Positions 1 through 12,025 of a DNA stretch of 64,000 bases are shown piece after piece. Positions within the stretch are counted from its first letter, which is position 1, and each line of letters begins with the position of its first letter. The stretch is taken from contig NC_014391.1 in the NCBI RefSeq assembly GCF_000145235.1, forward strand, positions 2,232,001 through 2,296,000, given 5' to 3'. Origin of the DNA: Micromonospora aurantiaca ATCC 27029. GTDB taxonomy: Bacteria; Actinomycetota; Actinomycetes; Mycobacteriales; Micromonosporaceae. The notes beneath the pieces are model-generated. The model had not been told where the DNA came from and ran no database searches. It saw only the letters and a program-made list of their open reading frames with translations. The translations under genes and the position numbers were made by a program.

Positions 1-958
1 GCGCGGCGTGGTCGGCGGCCCGGCGGTACGCGATCAGCCCGAGCGCGGCGGCGGCCACCAGCAGCACCGGGTAGAGCACGCCGAACCACTGCGCCCAGCG
101 CGCGCAGCCGTCCATCGGGCACAGGCCCGACGCCAGTGGCACCCCCTCCAGCAGCCCGCCGCGCAGCCGCTCGGCCAGCGACGGCGCGACGCCCTCCTTG
201 GTGCTGATCTCGTGGAACACCGACAGCGAGTCCTGCCCGGGCGGCGCGACGAGGTTGTCCTTGACCACCGGGGCGATCCCGGCCAGGAAGCCCGCGACCA
301 GCAGCACGCCCGGCCAGCCGATCAGATCCCGGGGCACCGCCACCGCGAGCACCACCGCCGCGACCAGCAGGTACGGCGCGATCAGCCAGTCCGACCACAG
401 CGCCAGCCCGGCGAGCAGCCCGAACGCGCCGGTGGCCAGCCAGTGGTGCCGGATCCGCCGGCCGCCGAGGGCCACCGCGATCAGCAGCATCGCCAGCACC
501 GCCGGCTTCACCTCCGGGCGGCCGCCGACCACTGTGAGCTGGTCGCGGACCACGCGCTCCGAGCCGAGCGCCAGCAGGCCCACCACGGCGACCGCGAGCC
601 AGGGGGAGAACAGGCGACGGGTCAGCCGGTACGCCAGCCACAGGAAGATCGCGAAGAGCGCGAGCAGCGGCAGCCGCAGCACCGGCCAGCTCGGCCCGGC
701 CCAGCCGACGAGCGGCGCGGCCAGGTACGACTCCAGCACGCCCATGTAGCGCTGGCCGTAGAGGAAGACCGGCCGCTCACCACCGGCGGCGATGTGCAGC
801 GCGGCCAGGCCGAACGTGGCCTCGTCGCTGTTCGACGCGGGCACCGTGAGCAGCGTCAGCACCAGCCGGTAGCCGACCCCCGCGGCGCCGAGCAGCAGCG
901 CCACCAGCGCCGGCGCGTCCGGACGCGGTCGTACCGGGTTCCGCTTCGTCGTCGACAC
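1..958 (-). CDS. GT-C-like polytopic membrane glycosyltransferase (partial, C-terminus beyond window)
   Basis: Reading the minus strand from GTG 958 gives an uninterrupted hydrophobic protein of 319 residues that runs off the left edge. A basic tail (about 16 residues) is followed by a membrane segment, then a loop containing SNSDEATFGL and FLYGQRYMGVLESY, then many Leu/Ala/Val segments. A first loop with an acidic pair, an aromatic-rich stretch and many membrane spans fits GT-C enzymes (GT39/PMT/ArnT-like), which move sugars from lipid-phosphate donors outside the membrane. A GGGGG stretch sits about 9 bases before the GTG. The acceptor cannot be told. Another polytopic family remains possible because the C-terminal half is not visible. 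Confidence 0.65.
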   Translation of the reverse strand, partial: MSTTKRNPVRPRPDAPALVALLLGAAGVGYRLVLTLLTVPASNSDEATFGLAALHIAAGGERPVFLYGQRYMGVLESYLAAPLVGWAGPSWPVLRLPLLALFAIFLWLAYRLTRRLFSPWLAVAVVGLLALGSERVVRDQLTVVGGRPEVKPAVLAMLLIAVALGGRRIRHHWLATGAFGLLAGLALWSDWLIAPYLLVAAVVLAVAVPRDLIGWPGVLLVAGFLAGIAPVVKDNLVAPPGQDSLSVFHEISTKEGVAPSLAERLRGGLLEGVPLASGLCPMDGCARWAQWFGVLYPVLLVAAAALGLIAYRRAADHAA

Positions 959-1076
959 GACCAACGCCCCCGTCGTCGTCCCGACCGCAGTCTGTCACGG
1001 CGGCGCCCGGCGCCGGGGCGGATCGGCGTGGATCACTCGCGTGGCCCGGCCGGTCCGGTTGTGGCACTGTTGCCGT

Positions 1077-2117
1077 GTGCCGCCCACACCACCGGACCAG
1101 CTGGCCGTCCCGCAACTGCACCGCGCCGCGCGCTTCGAGGACGCCGTGCACGGCCTGGTGGAGCGCCGGTTGCGGCGCACCGGGTGGCAGCCCAACATCA
1201 TCGCGTACGCGGGCTACGGCGCCCCGGGCTGGGCGCGCGTGCTCTGCCGGGTGCTGCTGGGCCGCCCGGACACGCGGCGGCGGGGCCGGCTGGACAAGGT
1301 GCGGGGCTGGCGCAGCTTCGCCACGCTGCCCGCCAAGCACATCACGGTGACCATCGAGGCCGACGGCGTGCGCCAGGAGGTGACCGCCGACCGCAGTGGC
1401 TTCGTCGACACCGTGATCGAGGCCGACTTCACCCCCGGCTGGGGCTGCGTACGCCTCAGCGTCGCCGACGCCGAACCGGTGGAGGCGCTGGTACGCATCC
1501 TCGACCCGGCCGTCCGCTTCGGCATCCTCTCCGACATCGACGACACCGTCATGGTGACCGCGCTGCCCCGGCCGCTGCTGGCCGCGTGGAACACGTTCGT
1601 GCTCGACGAGCACGCCCGCACCGCCGTGCCGGGCATGGCCGTGCTGTACGAGCGGCTGGCCACCGCCCACCCGGGCGCGCCGGTCTTCTACCTGTCCACC
1701 GGCGCGTGGAACGTCGCGCCGACGCTCACCCGGTTCCTGTCCCGGCACCTCTACCCGGCCGGGCCGCTGCTGCTCACCGACTGGGGACCGACCGCCGACA
1801 GGTGGTTCCGCAGCGGCCGGGAGCACAAGCGGGCCACGCTGGCCCGGCTGTCCCGGGAGTTCCCCGAGGTGCGATGGCTGCTGATCGGCGACGACGGGCA
1901 GCACGACCCGGAGATCTACCGGGAGTTCGCCGCCGCGCACCCGGACAACGTCGCGGGGGTGGCGATCCGGCGGCTGTCCCCGACCCAGTCGGTGCTGGCC
2001 GGTAGCCTCCCGGCGCCCGCAGGGCGGTCGTCGTCGGGCCCGATCGGTCAGAAGTGGCTGAGCGCCCCCGACGGTGCCGGCCTCTGGAAGCTCCTCCGCG
2101 AAGCCGACCTGGTCTGA
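1077..2117 (+). CDS. App1-family (DUF2183) phosphatase
   Basis: A 346-residue protein. SDIDDT at about residues 152-157 is the DxDxT signature of the App1/DUF2183 catalytic domain (HAD fold, Mg2+-dependent). Further family landmarks are FYLSTGAWN, a lysine in the segment GREHKRATL and the acidic GDDGQHDPEIY motif. The family includes yeast phosphatidate phosphatase App1; the substrate of bacterial members is mostly untested, so a role in lipid turnover is inference. A longer frame opens at ATG 1041, but GTG 1077 is preferred because the CACTGT hexamer 6 bases upstream resembles the leaderless pattern of other genes here and the extra 12 residues look non-native. It is divergent from the membrane protein and convergent with glgB. 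Confidence 0.8.
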   Translation: MPPTPPDQLAVPQLHRAARFEDAVHGLVERRLRRTGWQPNIIAYAGYGAPGWARVLCRVLLGRPDTRRRGRLDKVRGWRSFATLPAKHITVTIEADGVRQEVTADRSGFVDTVIEADFTPGWGCVRLSVADAEPVEALVRILDPAVRFGILSDIDDTVMVTALPRPLLAAWNTFVLDEHARTAVPGMAVLYERLATAHPGAPVFYLSTGAWNVAPTLTRFLSRHLYPAGPLLLTDWGPTADRWFRSGREHKRATLARLSREFPEVRWLLIGDDGQHDPEIYREFAAAHPDNVAGVAIRRLSPTQSVLAGSLPAPAGRSSSGPIGQKWLSAPDGAGLWKLLREADLV

Positions 2118-2253
2118 CTCCTGCGGCCACCCGGCGACGGGCGGTCACGCGCCGACAGCCTGGGTGTGGAGAGCGACCGCCAGATCGCGGTCATTCCGAC
2201 GCCGAGATATCACAGCGCGTAGTGCTGACCGGGAAGCGACTCCCTGATACGGA

Positions 2254-2289
2254 TATGACTCAGAGGCATATTTATGCCTCTGAGTCATA
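2254..2289. repeat. 36-bp perfect palindrome, AT-rich
   Basis: Two 17-base arms (2254-2270, starting TATGACTCAGAGG; 2273-2289) are exact reverse complements separated by TT. The composition is far more AT-rich than the surroundings. It lies 137 bases after the App1 stop and 202 bases before the glgB stop, between convergent genes. It could act as a bidirectional terminator hairpin, a protein-binding site or a dispersed repeat; there is no T-run on either side. Confidence 0.85.
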
Positions 2290-2375
2290 ACGGCTCAAGA
2301 CGAAACCTCCAGACGGCGGCTCGGCCCGGTTGGCCGCCTTCCCCGTGACCCGTGCGTCCCCTTGGCCCGCCGGCC

Positions 2376-2442
2376 GGGGTTTGGCCGCCGTCCGGGGTTG
2401 GCCGCCGTCCGGGGGGGGGGGGGGGGGGGTTGGCCGCCGTCC
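2376..2442. repeat. Tandem 17-18 bp repeats with a G19 homopolymer
   Basis: Units occupy 2376-2393, 2394-2410 and 2411-2442. Each ends in TTGGCCGCCGTCC and begins with a G-run of 4, 4 and 19 bases. G19 spans 2411-2429. Such a run is prone to slippage and to sequencing error, and the several G-runs could fold as a G-quadruplex on this strand. It lies just past the end of glgB. Confidence 0.85.
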
Positions 2443-2491
2443 GGGGTGGCCTGCCGCCGCCGTGGGCCGCCCGGCCGGCTGGGCTGTGCCG

Positions 2492-4581
2492 TCAGGCCGG
2501 GCGGAGCCAGAGGACGCCCAGCGGCGGCACGCGCAGGGAGACCGACGCGGGCAGGCCGTGCCACGGGACGTTCTCGGCGTGCACCTCGCCCAGGTTGCCC
2601 ACCCCCGACCCGCCGTAGTGGTGGGCGTCGGTGTTCAGCGCCTCGGTCCACGTCCCGCCGGCCGGCAGGCCGATCCGGTAGTCCTCCAGCGGCAGCGCGG
2701 AGAAGTTCGCCACGCACACGAGCGTCTGCCCGTCCGGGGCGATCCGGATGAACGACACCGCGTTGTTGGCCACGTCGTCCCCGGCGATCCAGCGGAAGCC
2801 GGCCGGGTCGGTGTCCTGCGCCCAGAGCGCCGGGCTCTCCCGGTAGACCCGGTTCAGGTCGGCCACCAGCCGCTGCACGCCCGCGCGGGCCGGATCGTGG
2901 GTCAGGTACCAGTCGAGGCCGCGCTCCTCGCTCCACTCCCTGTCGTCGGCCAGCTCGCAGCCCATGAACAGCAGTTGCTTGCCCGGGTGCGCCCACATGT
3001 ACGCCAGCAGCGCCCGCACCGTGGCCAGCCGCTGCCAGGTGTCGCCGGGCATCTTGCCGGCGAGCGAGCCCTTGCCGTGCACCACCTCGTCGTGGCTGAT
3101 CGGCAGCACGTAGTTCTCGCTCCACGCGTACGCCAGCGAGAACGTGAGCTGATGGTGGTGGTGCTGCCGGTAGACCGGGTCCTTCGAGGTGTAGAGCAGG
3201 GTGTCGTGCATCCAGCCCATGTTCCACTTGAACCCGAACCCGAGCCCGCCCTCCGAGGTGGGCCGGGTGACGCCGGGCCAGGCGGTGGACTCCTCGGCGA
3301 TCATCAGTACGCCCGGGTGGTGCCGGTAGACGGTGGCGTTGACCTCCTGGAGGAACGCGATGGCCTCCAGGTTCTCCCGGCCGCCGTGCACGTTCGGCGC
3401 CCACTGCCCGTCCTGCCGGGAATAGTCCAGGTAGAGCATCGAGGCGACCGCGTCCACCCGCAGTCCGTCGATGTGGAACTCGTCGAGCCAGTACAGCGCG
3501 TTGGCGACGAGGAAGTTGCGCACCTCGTTGCGGCCGAAGTCGAAGACGTACGTGCCCCAGTCGGGGTGCTCGCCGCGACGCGGGTCGGGGTGCTCGTACA
3601 GCGGGGTGCCGTCGAAACGGGCGAGCGCCCACTCGTCCTTCGGGAAGTGCGCCGGCACCCAGTCCAGGAGCACGCCGATGCCGGCGGCGTGCAGCCGGTC
3701 CACCAGGTGACGGAAGTCGTCCGGGTCGCCGAACCGGGCCGTCGGCGCGTAGTAGCCGGTGACCTGGTAGCCCCACGAGCCGCCGAACGGGTGCTCCATC
3801 ACCGGCAGGAACTCCACGTGGGTGAAGCCCATCTCCAGCACGTACGCGGTGAGCTGCTCGGCCAGCTCCCGGTAGCCGAGGCCGGGCCGCCAGGAGCCCA
3901 GGTGCACCTCGTACACGCTCATCGGCTCCTGGTGCGGCGCCTGCCGGGACCGGCGCGCGAGCCAGTCCGCGTCGCCCCACTCGTACCGTGACTCGTGCAC
4001 CACCGACGCGGTGGCCGGCGGCACCTCGGTGCGCGCGGCCATCGGGTCGGCCTTGTCCCGCCACCGGCCGTCCGCGCCGAGGACGCGGTACTTGTAGCGG
4101 CTGCCCACCGGCATGCCCGGCACGAAGATCTCCCACACGCCGCTGGAGCCGAGCGAGCGCATCGGCCACCCGTCGTCCGGCGCCCAGCCGGTGACGTCGC
4201 CGATCAGCCGCACGGCCCGCGCGTTCGGCGCCCAGACGGTGAACGCGACGCCCTCGTCGAACACCCGGGCGCCGAGAGCCGCCCAGAGCCGCTCGTGCCG
4301 CCCCTCGCCGATCAGGTGCAGGTCGAGGTCGCCGAGCGTGGGCGGATAACGGTACGGGTCGTCGTGCGTCGTGCCGTCCACCTCGACCCGGTAGTCGAGC
4401 ACCTCGCCGGGGAGGACCGCCTCGAAGACACCGGCGTCGTGCACCCGCTTCATCGGGTGCCGCTCGCCGTCGGCGAGCACCGCCACCTCGCCCGCGCCCC
4501 GGCGCAGCGTCCGGATCGTGGTGCTCCCGTCGGCCGGGTGCGCGCCGAGCACGGCGTGCGGGTCGTGTACCTCGCCGGCGA

Positions 4582-4594
<13 letters not shown>
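2492..4594 (-). CDS. glgB: 1,4-alpha-glucan branching enzyme GlgB
   Basis: A 700-residue GH13 enzyme that makes alpha-1,6 branches in the alpha-glucan. Order: N-terminal beta-sandwich region, CBM48 (about 105-200, AFTVWAPNA), TIM-barrel (about 225-600) and C-terminal beta domain. Catalytic residues are visible: D381 (GLRVDAV), E434 (MIAEES) and H501-D502 ([13 protein letters not shown]). Length is close to the family norm. The start ATG 4594 ([13 protein letters not shown]) lies inside the last codons of glgE, a 13-base overlap, so the two are translationally coupled. In the GlgE route it branches the linear maltosyl-built chains. Long alternative frames on both strands here are GC-driven shadows. 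Confidence 0.97.
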
Positions 4595-6702
<2,108 letters not shown>

Positions 6703-6708
6703 CCGCTC

Positions 6709-6714
6709 AACCTA
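6709..6714 (-). promoter_or_regulatory. Putative -10 of a leaderless glgE promoter
   Basis: On the minus strand TAGGTT is followed by GAGCGG and then GTG 6702, so a transcript starting 6-7 bases after the -10 would begin at the start codon. A short hairpin (GCGCGAG/CTCGCGC, 6717-6735) lies just upstream. Confidence 0.5.
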
Positions 6715-6791
6715 CTGCGCGAGATCCTCTCGCGCTCGGCGACTTCACCTCAGCCCTCAACCCGCTCACGAGGGCGTCGAGTCCGTGCCGG

Positions 6792-6893
6792 TGAGGCACC
6801 CGTGCCGTTCCACCGAACGAGCGTGGGCTGCGGTGAGTGGAACGCTATGGGTGTCAAAAGGGCGCTGAGGCACCCATGGCGTTCCACCGAACG
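6792..6893. repeat. Three-copy intergenic repeat forming a hairpin
   Basis: Copies at 6792-6819 and 6866-6893 are direct repeats (TGAGGCACCC-TG-CGTTCCACCG core, 26 of 28 identical). A third copy at about 6836-6857 is inverted and pairs with the last one (GTGGAACGC-ATGGGTG) to form a long imperfect stem with a short loop. It occupies the 299-bp gap between glgE and the methyltransferase gene, about 110 bases beyond the latter's stop, so it may end that transcript. It looks like a copy cluster of a dispersed genomic repeat. Nothing else is recognisable in this gap. Confidence 0.8.
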
Positions 6894-7001
6894 GGTGGCG
6901 GACTTCCGGCGGCCGGCCCCGGTGCCACGAACGGCCTCTTCCCGCGCCTCGGGCACAGGGTCGGCGGGCTCCGGGCGCTCTGGCCCGTCCGACAGCGACG
7001 T

Positions 7002-7730
7002 TCAGGTCGACCGCTGGGCGACGAAGACGAACTCCCGGCCGGGGCGGTCGGGCGCGTCCCGCACGTCGAGCACCCGGTAGCCGGCGGCCGCCAGGCTCGC
7101 CTCGACCTCGTCCCGGTCGCGGAACCGCAGCGTCGAGTCCGACGTGACGACGGCGCCGTCGGCCGGGAACCGGTACGTGAACCGGAAGGTCACGAACGGC
7201 AGGTCCACAGCGGTGACCTCGAGACGTCGTTCCACCGGCCCGACGCCCGGCACGTCCCGGGTCACCGGCGCGGTGTCCGCCGCCCACTCCTCCCACGCGC
7301 GGCGCTCGGGACGGCGGGTCTCGAACACGAGGTGCCCGCCCGGCCGCAGCGCGCCGTGCACGCCCCGCAGCGTTCGCGCCCAGTCGTCGTCGGTGCGGAA
7401 GACCTGAGCCACGTTGCCGGTCATCACGGCCAGGTCGGCGCGCAGCGGTGGCAGCGTCGTGGCGTCGCCGTGCACCCAGCGCACGCGGCCTTCGCGGTCC
7501 TTCGACCGGGCGACGGCGAGGGACGCCCCGGCCGGGTCGACCCCCACGACGGTACGGCCGTGCGGGGCGAGCAGCAGGGCCAGGTTCCCGGTGCCGCAGC
7601 CGAGGTCGAGCACCACGCGCGCGTCCAGCTCGTCGGCGATCGCGAGGTACGCGTCCAGGTCGTCCCGGTCGCCGTCGAACGCGTCGTAGACCGGCGCGAG
7701 CCGAGGATGGGCGAAGATCGCATCCGGCAT
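7002..7730 (-). CDS. Class I SAM-dependent methyltransferase
   Basis: A 242-residue protein with a Rossmann-type SAM-binding core: motif I VLDLGCGTGNLA (about 40-51), the acidic end of beta-2 at GVDPAG, then GDATTLP and the post-motif LRPGGHLVFETRRPE. It matches the Methyltransf_25 superfamily. The C-terminal half (FTYRFPADGAVV, DEVEASLAAAGYRVLDV) is the usual small-molecule methyltransferase lid and helix. The substrate is unknown and no operon partner is evident. The start ATG 7730 is supported by TACAGT placed 6 bases upstream, suggesting a leaderless transcript. Confidence 0.85.
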   Translation of the reverse strand: MPDAIFAHPRLAPVYDAFDGDRDDLDAYLAIADELDARVVLDLGCGTGNLALLLAPHGRTVVGVDPAGASLAVARSKDREGRVRWVHGDATTLPPLRADLAVMTGNVAQVFRTDDDWARTLRGVHGALRPGGHLVFETRRPERRAWEEWAADTAPVTRDVPGVGPVERRLEVTAVDLPFVTFRFTYRFPADGAVVTSDSTLRFRDRDEVEASLAAAGYRVLDVRDAPDRPGREFVFVAQRST

Positions 7731-7736
7731 CCGGGG

Positions 7737-7742
7737 ACTGTA
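7737..7742 (-). promoter_or_regulatory. Putative -10 of a leaderless methyltransferase promoter
   Basis: Minus-strand TACAGT, then CCCCGG, then ATG 7730. The TANNNT-N6-start layout equals that at glgE, glgM and glgC. Confidence 0.5.
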
Positions 7743-7770
7743 TCCGCCGCCGACCGCGACCGGGCGGGCT

Positions 7771-7822
7771 GTTAAGAAGGGGCCCTTCCTCTACCGGAGG
7801 CGTTAACAAGGTGCCCTTCCTT
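7771..7822. repeat. Two copies of a GTTAA-AAGG-GCCCTTCCT repeat
   Basis: Copies at 7771-7790 (GTTAAGAAGGGGCCCTTCCT) and 7802-7821 (GTTAACAAGGTGCCCTTCCT) differ by two bases. Each is partly self-complementary (AAGG/CCTT). The second copy overlaps the TAA stop of glgM. The element sits between glgM and the methyltransferase gene and may work as a 3' end signal. I recall similar GTTAAGAAGGGGCCC elements as common in Micromonospora intergenic DNA, but could not check. Confidence 0.75.
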
Positions 7823-9014
7823 ACACGCCCACCGAGCGGTACACCTCGATCGTCTGGCGGGCGATCGCGTCCCAGGAGAAGTGCTCCACCGCCCGTCGCC
7901 GCCCCGCCGCCCCGAACGCCGCGATCCGCTCCGGGTCTCCCAGCAGCTCGTTCATGCGCGCGGCCAGGTCGGCCACGAAGCGCTCCGGGTCCAGCGGGGT
8001 GCCGGAGCCGTCGCCGGCCTGCTCGATCGGCACCAGCAGCCCGGTCTCGCCGTCGGCCACCACCTCGGGGATGCCGCCGGTGGCGGTCGCCACCACGGCG
8101 GTCTCGCAGGCCATCGCCTCCAGGTTGACGATGCCCATCGGCTCGTAGACGGACGGGCAGGCGAAGACCGTGGCGTGGGTGAGCACCTGGATCACCTCGT
8201 GCTTGGGCAGCATCGCCGCCACCCAGATCACCCCGGACCGGGTGGCCCGCAGCTCCGCCACGAGACCCTCCACCTCGGCGGCGATCTCCGGGGTGTCCGG
8301 CGCGCCGGCGAGCAGCACCAGCTGGGTGTCGGCGGGCAGCTCCCGGGCCGCGCGCAGCAGGTACGGCAGGCCCTTCTGCCGGGTGATCCGCCCGACGTAG
8401 ACCACGCTGGGCCGGACCGGGTCGATGCCGAGCCGATCGAGCACGTCGGTGCCCGGGTCCGGGGCGTACTGCGCGGTGTCGATGCCGTTGTAGACCACGC
8501 GTACCCGGTCGGGGTTCACCGCCGGGTACGCGGTGAGCACGTCGCGGCGCATGCCCGCGCTCACCGCGATGATCGCGTCGGCCGCCTCGAACGCGGTCCG
8601 CTCGCACCAGGAGGAGAGCGCGTACCCGCCGCCGAGCTGCTCGGCCTTCCACGGGCGCAGCGGCTCCAGGCTGTGCGCGGTCACCACGTGCGGCACCCCG
8701 TGCAGCAGCTTCGCGGTGTGCCCGGCCAGGTTGGCGTACCAGGTGTGGCTGTGCACCACGTCGGTGCCGGCCGTCCCGGCGGCCATCTCCAGGTCGACGC
8801 CCATGACGCGCAGCGCGGCGTTCGCGCCGGCGAGCGCGGCCGGTTCGGCGTACGCGGTGACACCCTGCTCGTCGCGGGGCGCGCCGAAGCAGTGCACCCG
8901 CACGTCGGCGAGCCGGCGCAGCTCACGGGCGAGGTATTCCACGTGCACCCCGGCGCCGCCGTAGACCTCCGGCGGGTACTCGCGGGTGAGCAGGTCGACG
9001 CGCATCGGTGCCAT
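7821..9014 (-). CDS. glgM: Alpha-maltose-1-phosphate synthase GlgM (GT4, annotated GlgA in many genomes)
   Basis: A 397-residue GT4 retaining glycosyltransferase. The N-terminal LTREYPPEVYGGAGVHV, HSHTWYANLAGHTAKLLHG, the nucleotide-binding YVGRITRQKG and the E-x7-E-type segment YEPMGIVNLEAM are characteristic of actinobacterial GlgM (Rv1212c type), which joins ADP-glucose to glucose-1-phosphate to give maltose-1-phosphate, the GlgE donor. Family length is about 390. A second start, ATG 9005 (MRVDLLTREY), is possible. ATG 9014 is chosen because TAGGGT lies 6 bases before it. It is divergent from glgC across a 94-bp shared promoter region. A plain glycogen synthase role cannot be excluded. Confidence 0.93.
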   Translation of the reverse strand: MAPMRVDLLTREYPPEVYGGAGVHVEYLARELRRLADVRVHCFGAPRDEQGVTAYAEPAALAGANAALRVMGVDLEMAAGTAGTDVVHSHTWYANLAGHTAKLLHGVPHVVTAHSLEPLRPWKAEQLGGGYALSSWCERTAFEAADAIIAVSAGMRRDVLTAYPAVNPDRVRVVYNGIDTAQYAPDPGTDVLDRLGIDPVRPSVVYVGRITRQKGLPYLLRAARELPADTQLVLLAGAPDTPEIAAEVEGLVAELRATRSGVIWVAAMLPKHEVIQVLTHATVFACPSVYEPMGIVNLEAMACETAVVATATGGIPEVVADGETGLLVPIEQAGDGSGTPLDPERFVADLAARMNELLGDPERIAAFGAAGRRRAVEHFSWDAIARQTIEVYRSVGV

Positions 9015-9020
9015 GCCCGC

Positions 9021-9026
9021 ACCCTA
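9021..9026 (-). promoter_or_regulatory. Putative -10 of a leaderless glgM promoter
   Basis: Minus-strand TAGGGT, then GCGGGC, then ATG 9014. With the glgC site at 9097-9102 it makes a back-to-back pair of leaderless promoters in the 94-bp glgM-glgC gap. Confidence 0.55.
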
Positions 9027-9096
9027 GTGCAGAGCCGGGTGTCCCACGCGGTGCGCAAGTGTGGGCGTCCGAGTGGTGAAGTCGGTTCCGGGTCGT

Positions 9097-9102
9097 TAGC
9101 GT
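9097..9102 (+). promoter_or_regulatory. Putative -10 of a leaderless glgC promoter
   Basis: TAGCGT, then CTGAGC, then ATG 9109. There is no purine-rich ribosome-binding site in front of glgC, which fits a leaderless mRNA. No clear -35 is visible. Confidence 0.55.
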
Positions 9103-9108
9103 CTGAGC

Positions 9109-10341
9109 ATGGCTGCCAAGGTGCTCGCGATCGTCCTGGCCGGCGGGGAGGGCAAGCGCCTGATGCCCCTGACCACCGACCGGGCGAAGCCCGCCGTCCC
9201 CTTCGGCGGGATGTACCGCATGGTCGACTTCGTCCTGTCCAACCTGGCGAACGCCGGCTTCCTCAAGATCGTCGTGCTGACCCAGTACAAGTCCCACTCG
9301 CTGGACCGCCACATCACCAAGACCTGGCGGATGTCGACGCTGCTCGGCAACTACGTCACGCCGGTACCCGCGCAGCAGCGCCGCGGCCCGTGGTGGTTCG
9401 CCGGCTCGGCCGACGCGATCTACCAGAGCTTCAACCTGATCAACGACGAGCAGCCCGACTACGTGATCGTCTTCGGTGCCGACCACATCTACCGGATGGA
9501 CCCCCGGCAGATGGTCGACGACCACATCGCCTCCGGCGCCGGGGTCACGGTGGCCGGCATCCGGCAGCCGCTGTCGACGGCCGACCAGTTCGGCGTGATC
9601 GAGGTCGGCGAGGACGGCAAGCGCATCCGCGCGTTCCGGGAGAAGCCCACCGACGCAGTAGGGCTGCCCGACGCGCCGGACGAGATCTACGCCTCGATGG
9701 GCAACTACGTGTTCACCACCAAGGCGCTGTGCGAGGCGGTGGAGCGCGATGCGGCGGACAAGACCAGCAAGCACGACATGGGCGGCAGCATCATCCCGAT
9801 GCTCGTCGAGCGCGGCGAGGCAAACGTCTACGACTTCAAGGACAACGAGGTGCCCGGCAGCACCGACCGCGACCGCGGCTACTGGCGGGACGTGGGGACG
9901 CTCGACTCGTTCTACGACGCGCACATGGACCTGATCAACGTGCACCCGGTGTTCAACCTCTACAACTTCGACTGGCCCATCTACACCGAGCAGCCGCCGT
10001 ACCCGCCGGCCAAGTTCGTGCACGCCTGGGGCGAGCGCGTGGGCCGCGCGGTCAGCTCGATGGTGTCGCCCGGCTCGGTGATCTCCGGCTCGCTGGTGGA
10101 GAACTCGATCGTGGCGCCGAAGGTGAAGGTCCACTCGTGGGCGCACGTCGACGGTGCCGTGCTGATGGAGGGTGTCCAGATCGGCCGCCACGCGGTCGTC
10201 CGGCGCGCGATCCTGGACAAGAACGTCCACGTCCCGGAGGGCGCCGAGATCGGCGTCGACCTGGAGAAGGACCGCCAGCGCTACACCGTGTCCGACAACG
10301 GCATCGTCGTCATCGGCAAGGGCCAGCGCGTCGAGCCCTGA
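9109..10341 (+). CDS. glgC: Glucose-1-phosphate adenylyltransferase GlgC
   Basis: A 410-residue ADP-glucose pyrophosphorylase. The N-terminal nucleotidyltransferase core begins [18 protein letters not shown], the dinucleotide-binding signature. [29 protein letters not shown] and [14 protein letters not shown] are family hallmarks, and the segment REKPTD carries the glucose-phosphate-binding lysine. The C-terminal third (from about 290) is a left-handed beta-helix of hexapeptide-like repeats. Length is typical. It supplies ADP-glucose to GlgM across the divergent promoter. Allosteric control by glycolytic intermediates is known for the family but cannot be read from sequence. Confidence 0.97.
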   Translation: MAAKVLAIVLAGGEGKRLMPLTTDRAKPAVPFGGMYRMVDFVLSNLANAGFLKIVVLTQYKSHSLDRHITKTWRMSTLLGNYVTPVPAQQRRGPWWFAGSADAIYQSFNLINDEQPDYVIVFGADHIYRMDPRQMVDDHIASGAGVTVAGIRQPLSTADQFGVIEVGEDGKRIRAFREKPTDAVGLPDAPDEIYASMGNYVFTTKALCEAVERDAADKTSKHDMGGSIIPMLVERGEANVYDFKDNEVPGSTDRDRGYWRDVGTLDSFYDAHMDLINVHPVFNLYNFDWPIYTEQPPYPPAKFVHAWGERVGRAVSSMVSPGSVISGSLVENSIVAPKVKVHSWAHVDGAVLMEGVQIGRHAVVRRAILDKNVHVPEGAEIGVDLEKDRQRYTVSDNGIVVIGKGQRVEP

Positions 10342-10375
10342 GCATTCCCGCCGCATCCCCGAGGAGGATCCCGCA

Positions 10376-12019
<1,644 letters not shown>

Positions 12020-12025
12020 ACCGGC

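Larger units (their letters stand above)
2118..2491. other. 374-bp intergenic region between convergent genes
   Basis: No credible gene is seen. The stretch holds a 36-bp AT-rich perfect palindrome (2254-2289), then a GC-rich part with three tandem units built on TTGGCCGCCGTCC, one of which carries a run of 19 G (2411-2429). Both elements are listed separately. No ordinary hairpin followed by T-run terminator was found for either flanking gene. Confidence 0.7.

Noticed and set aside
8-2005. A 665-codon open frame on the plus strand through the membrane-protein and App1 genes
   Set aside because: It is His/Gln/Arg/Pro-rich with no fold or motif and lies antisense to the GT-C-like gene; such frames are expected at very high GC.
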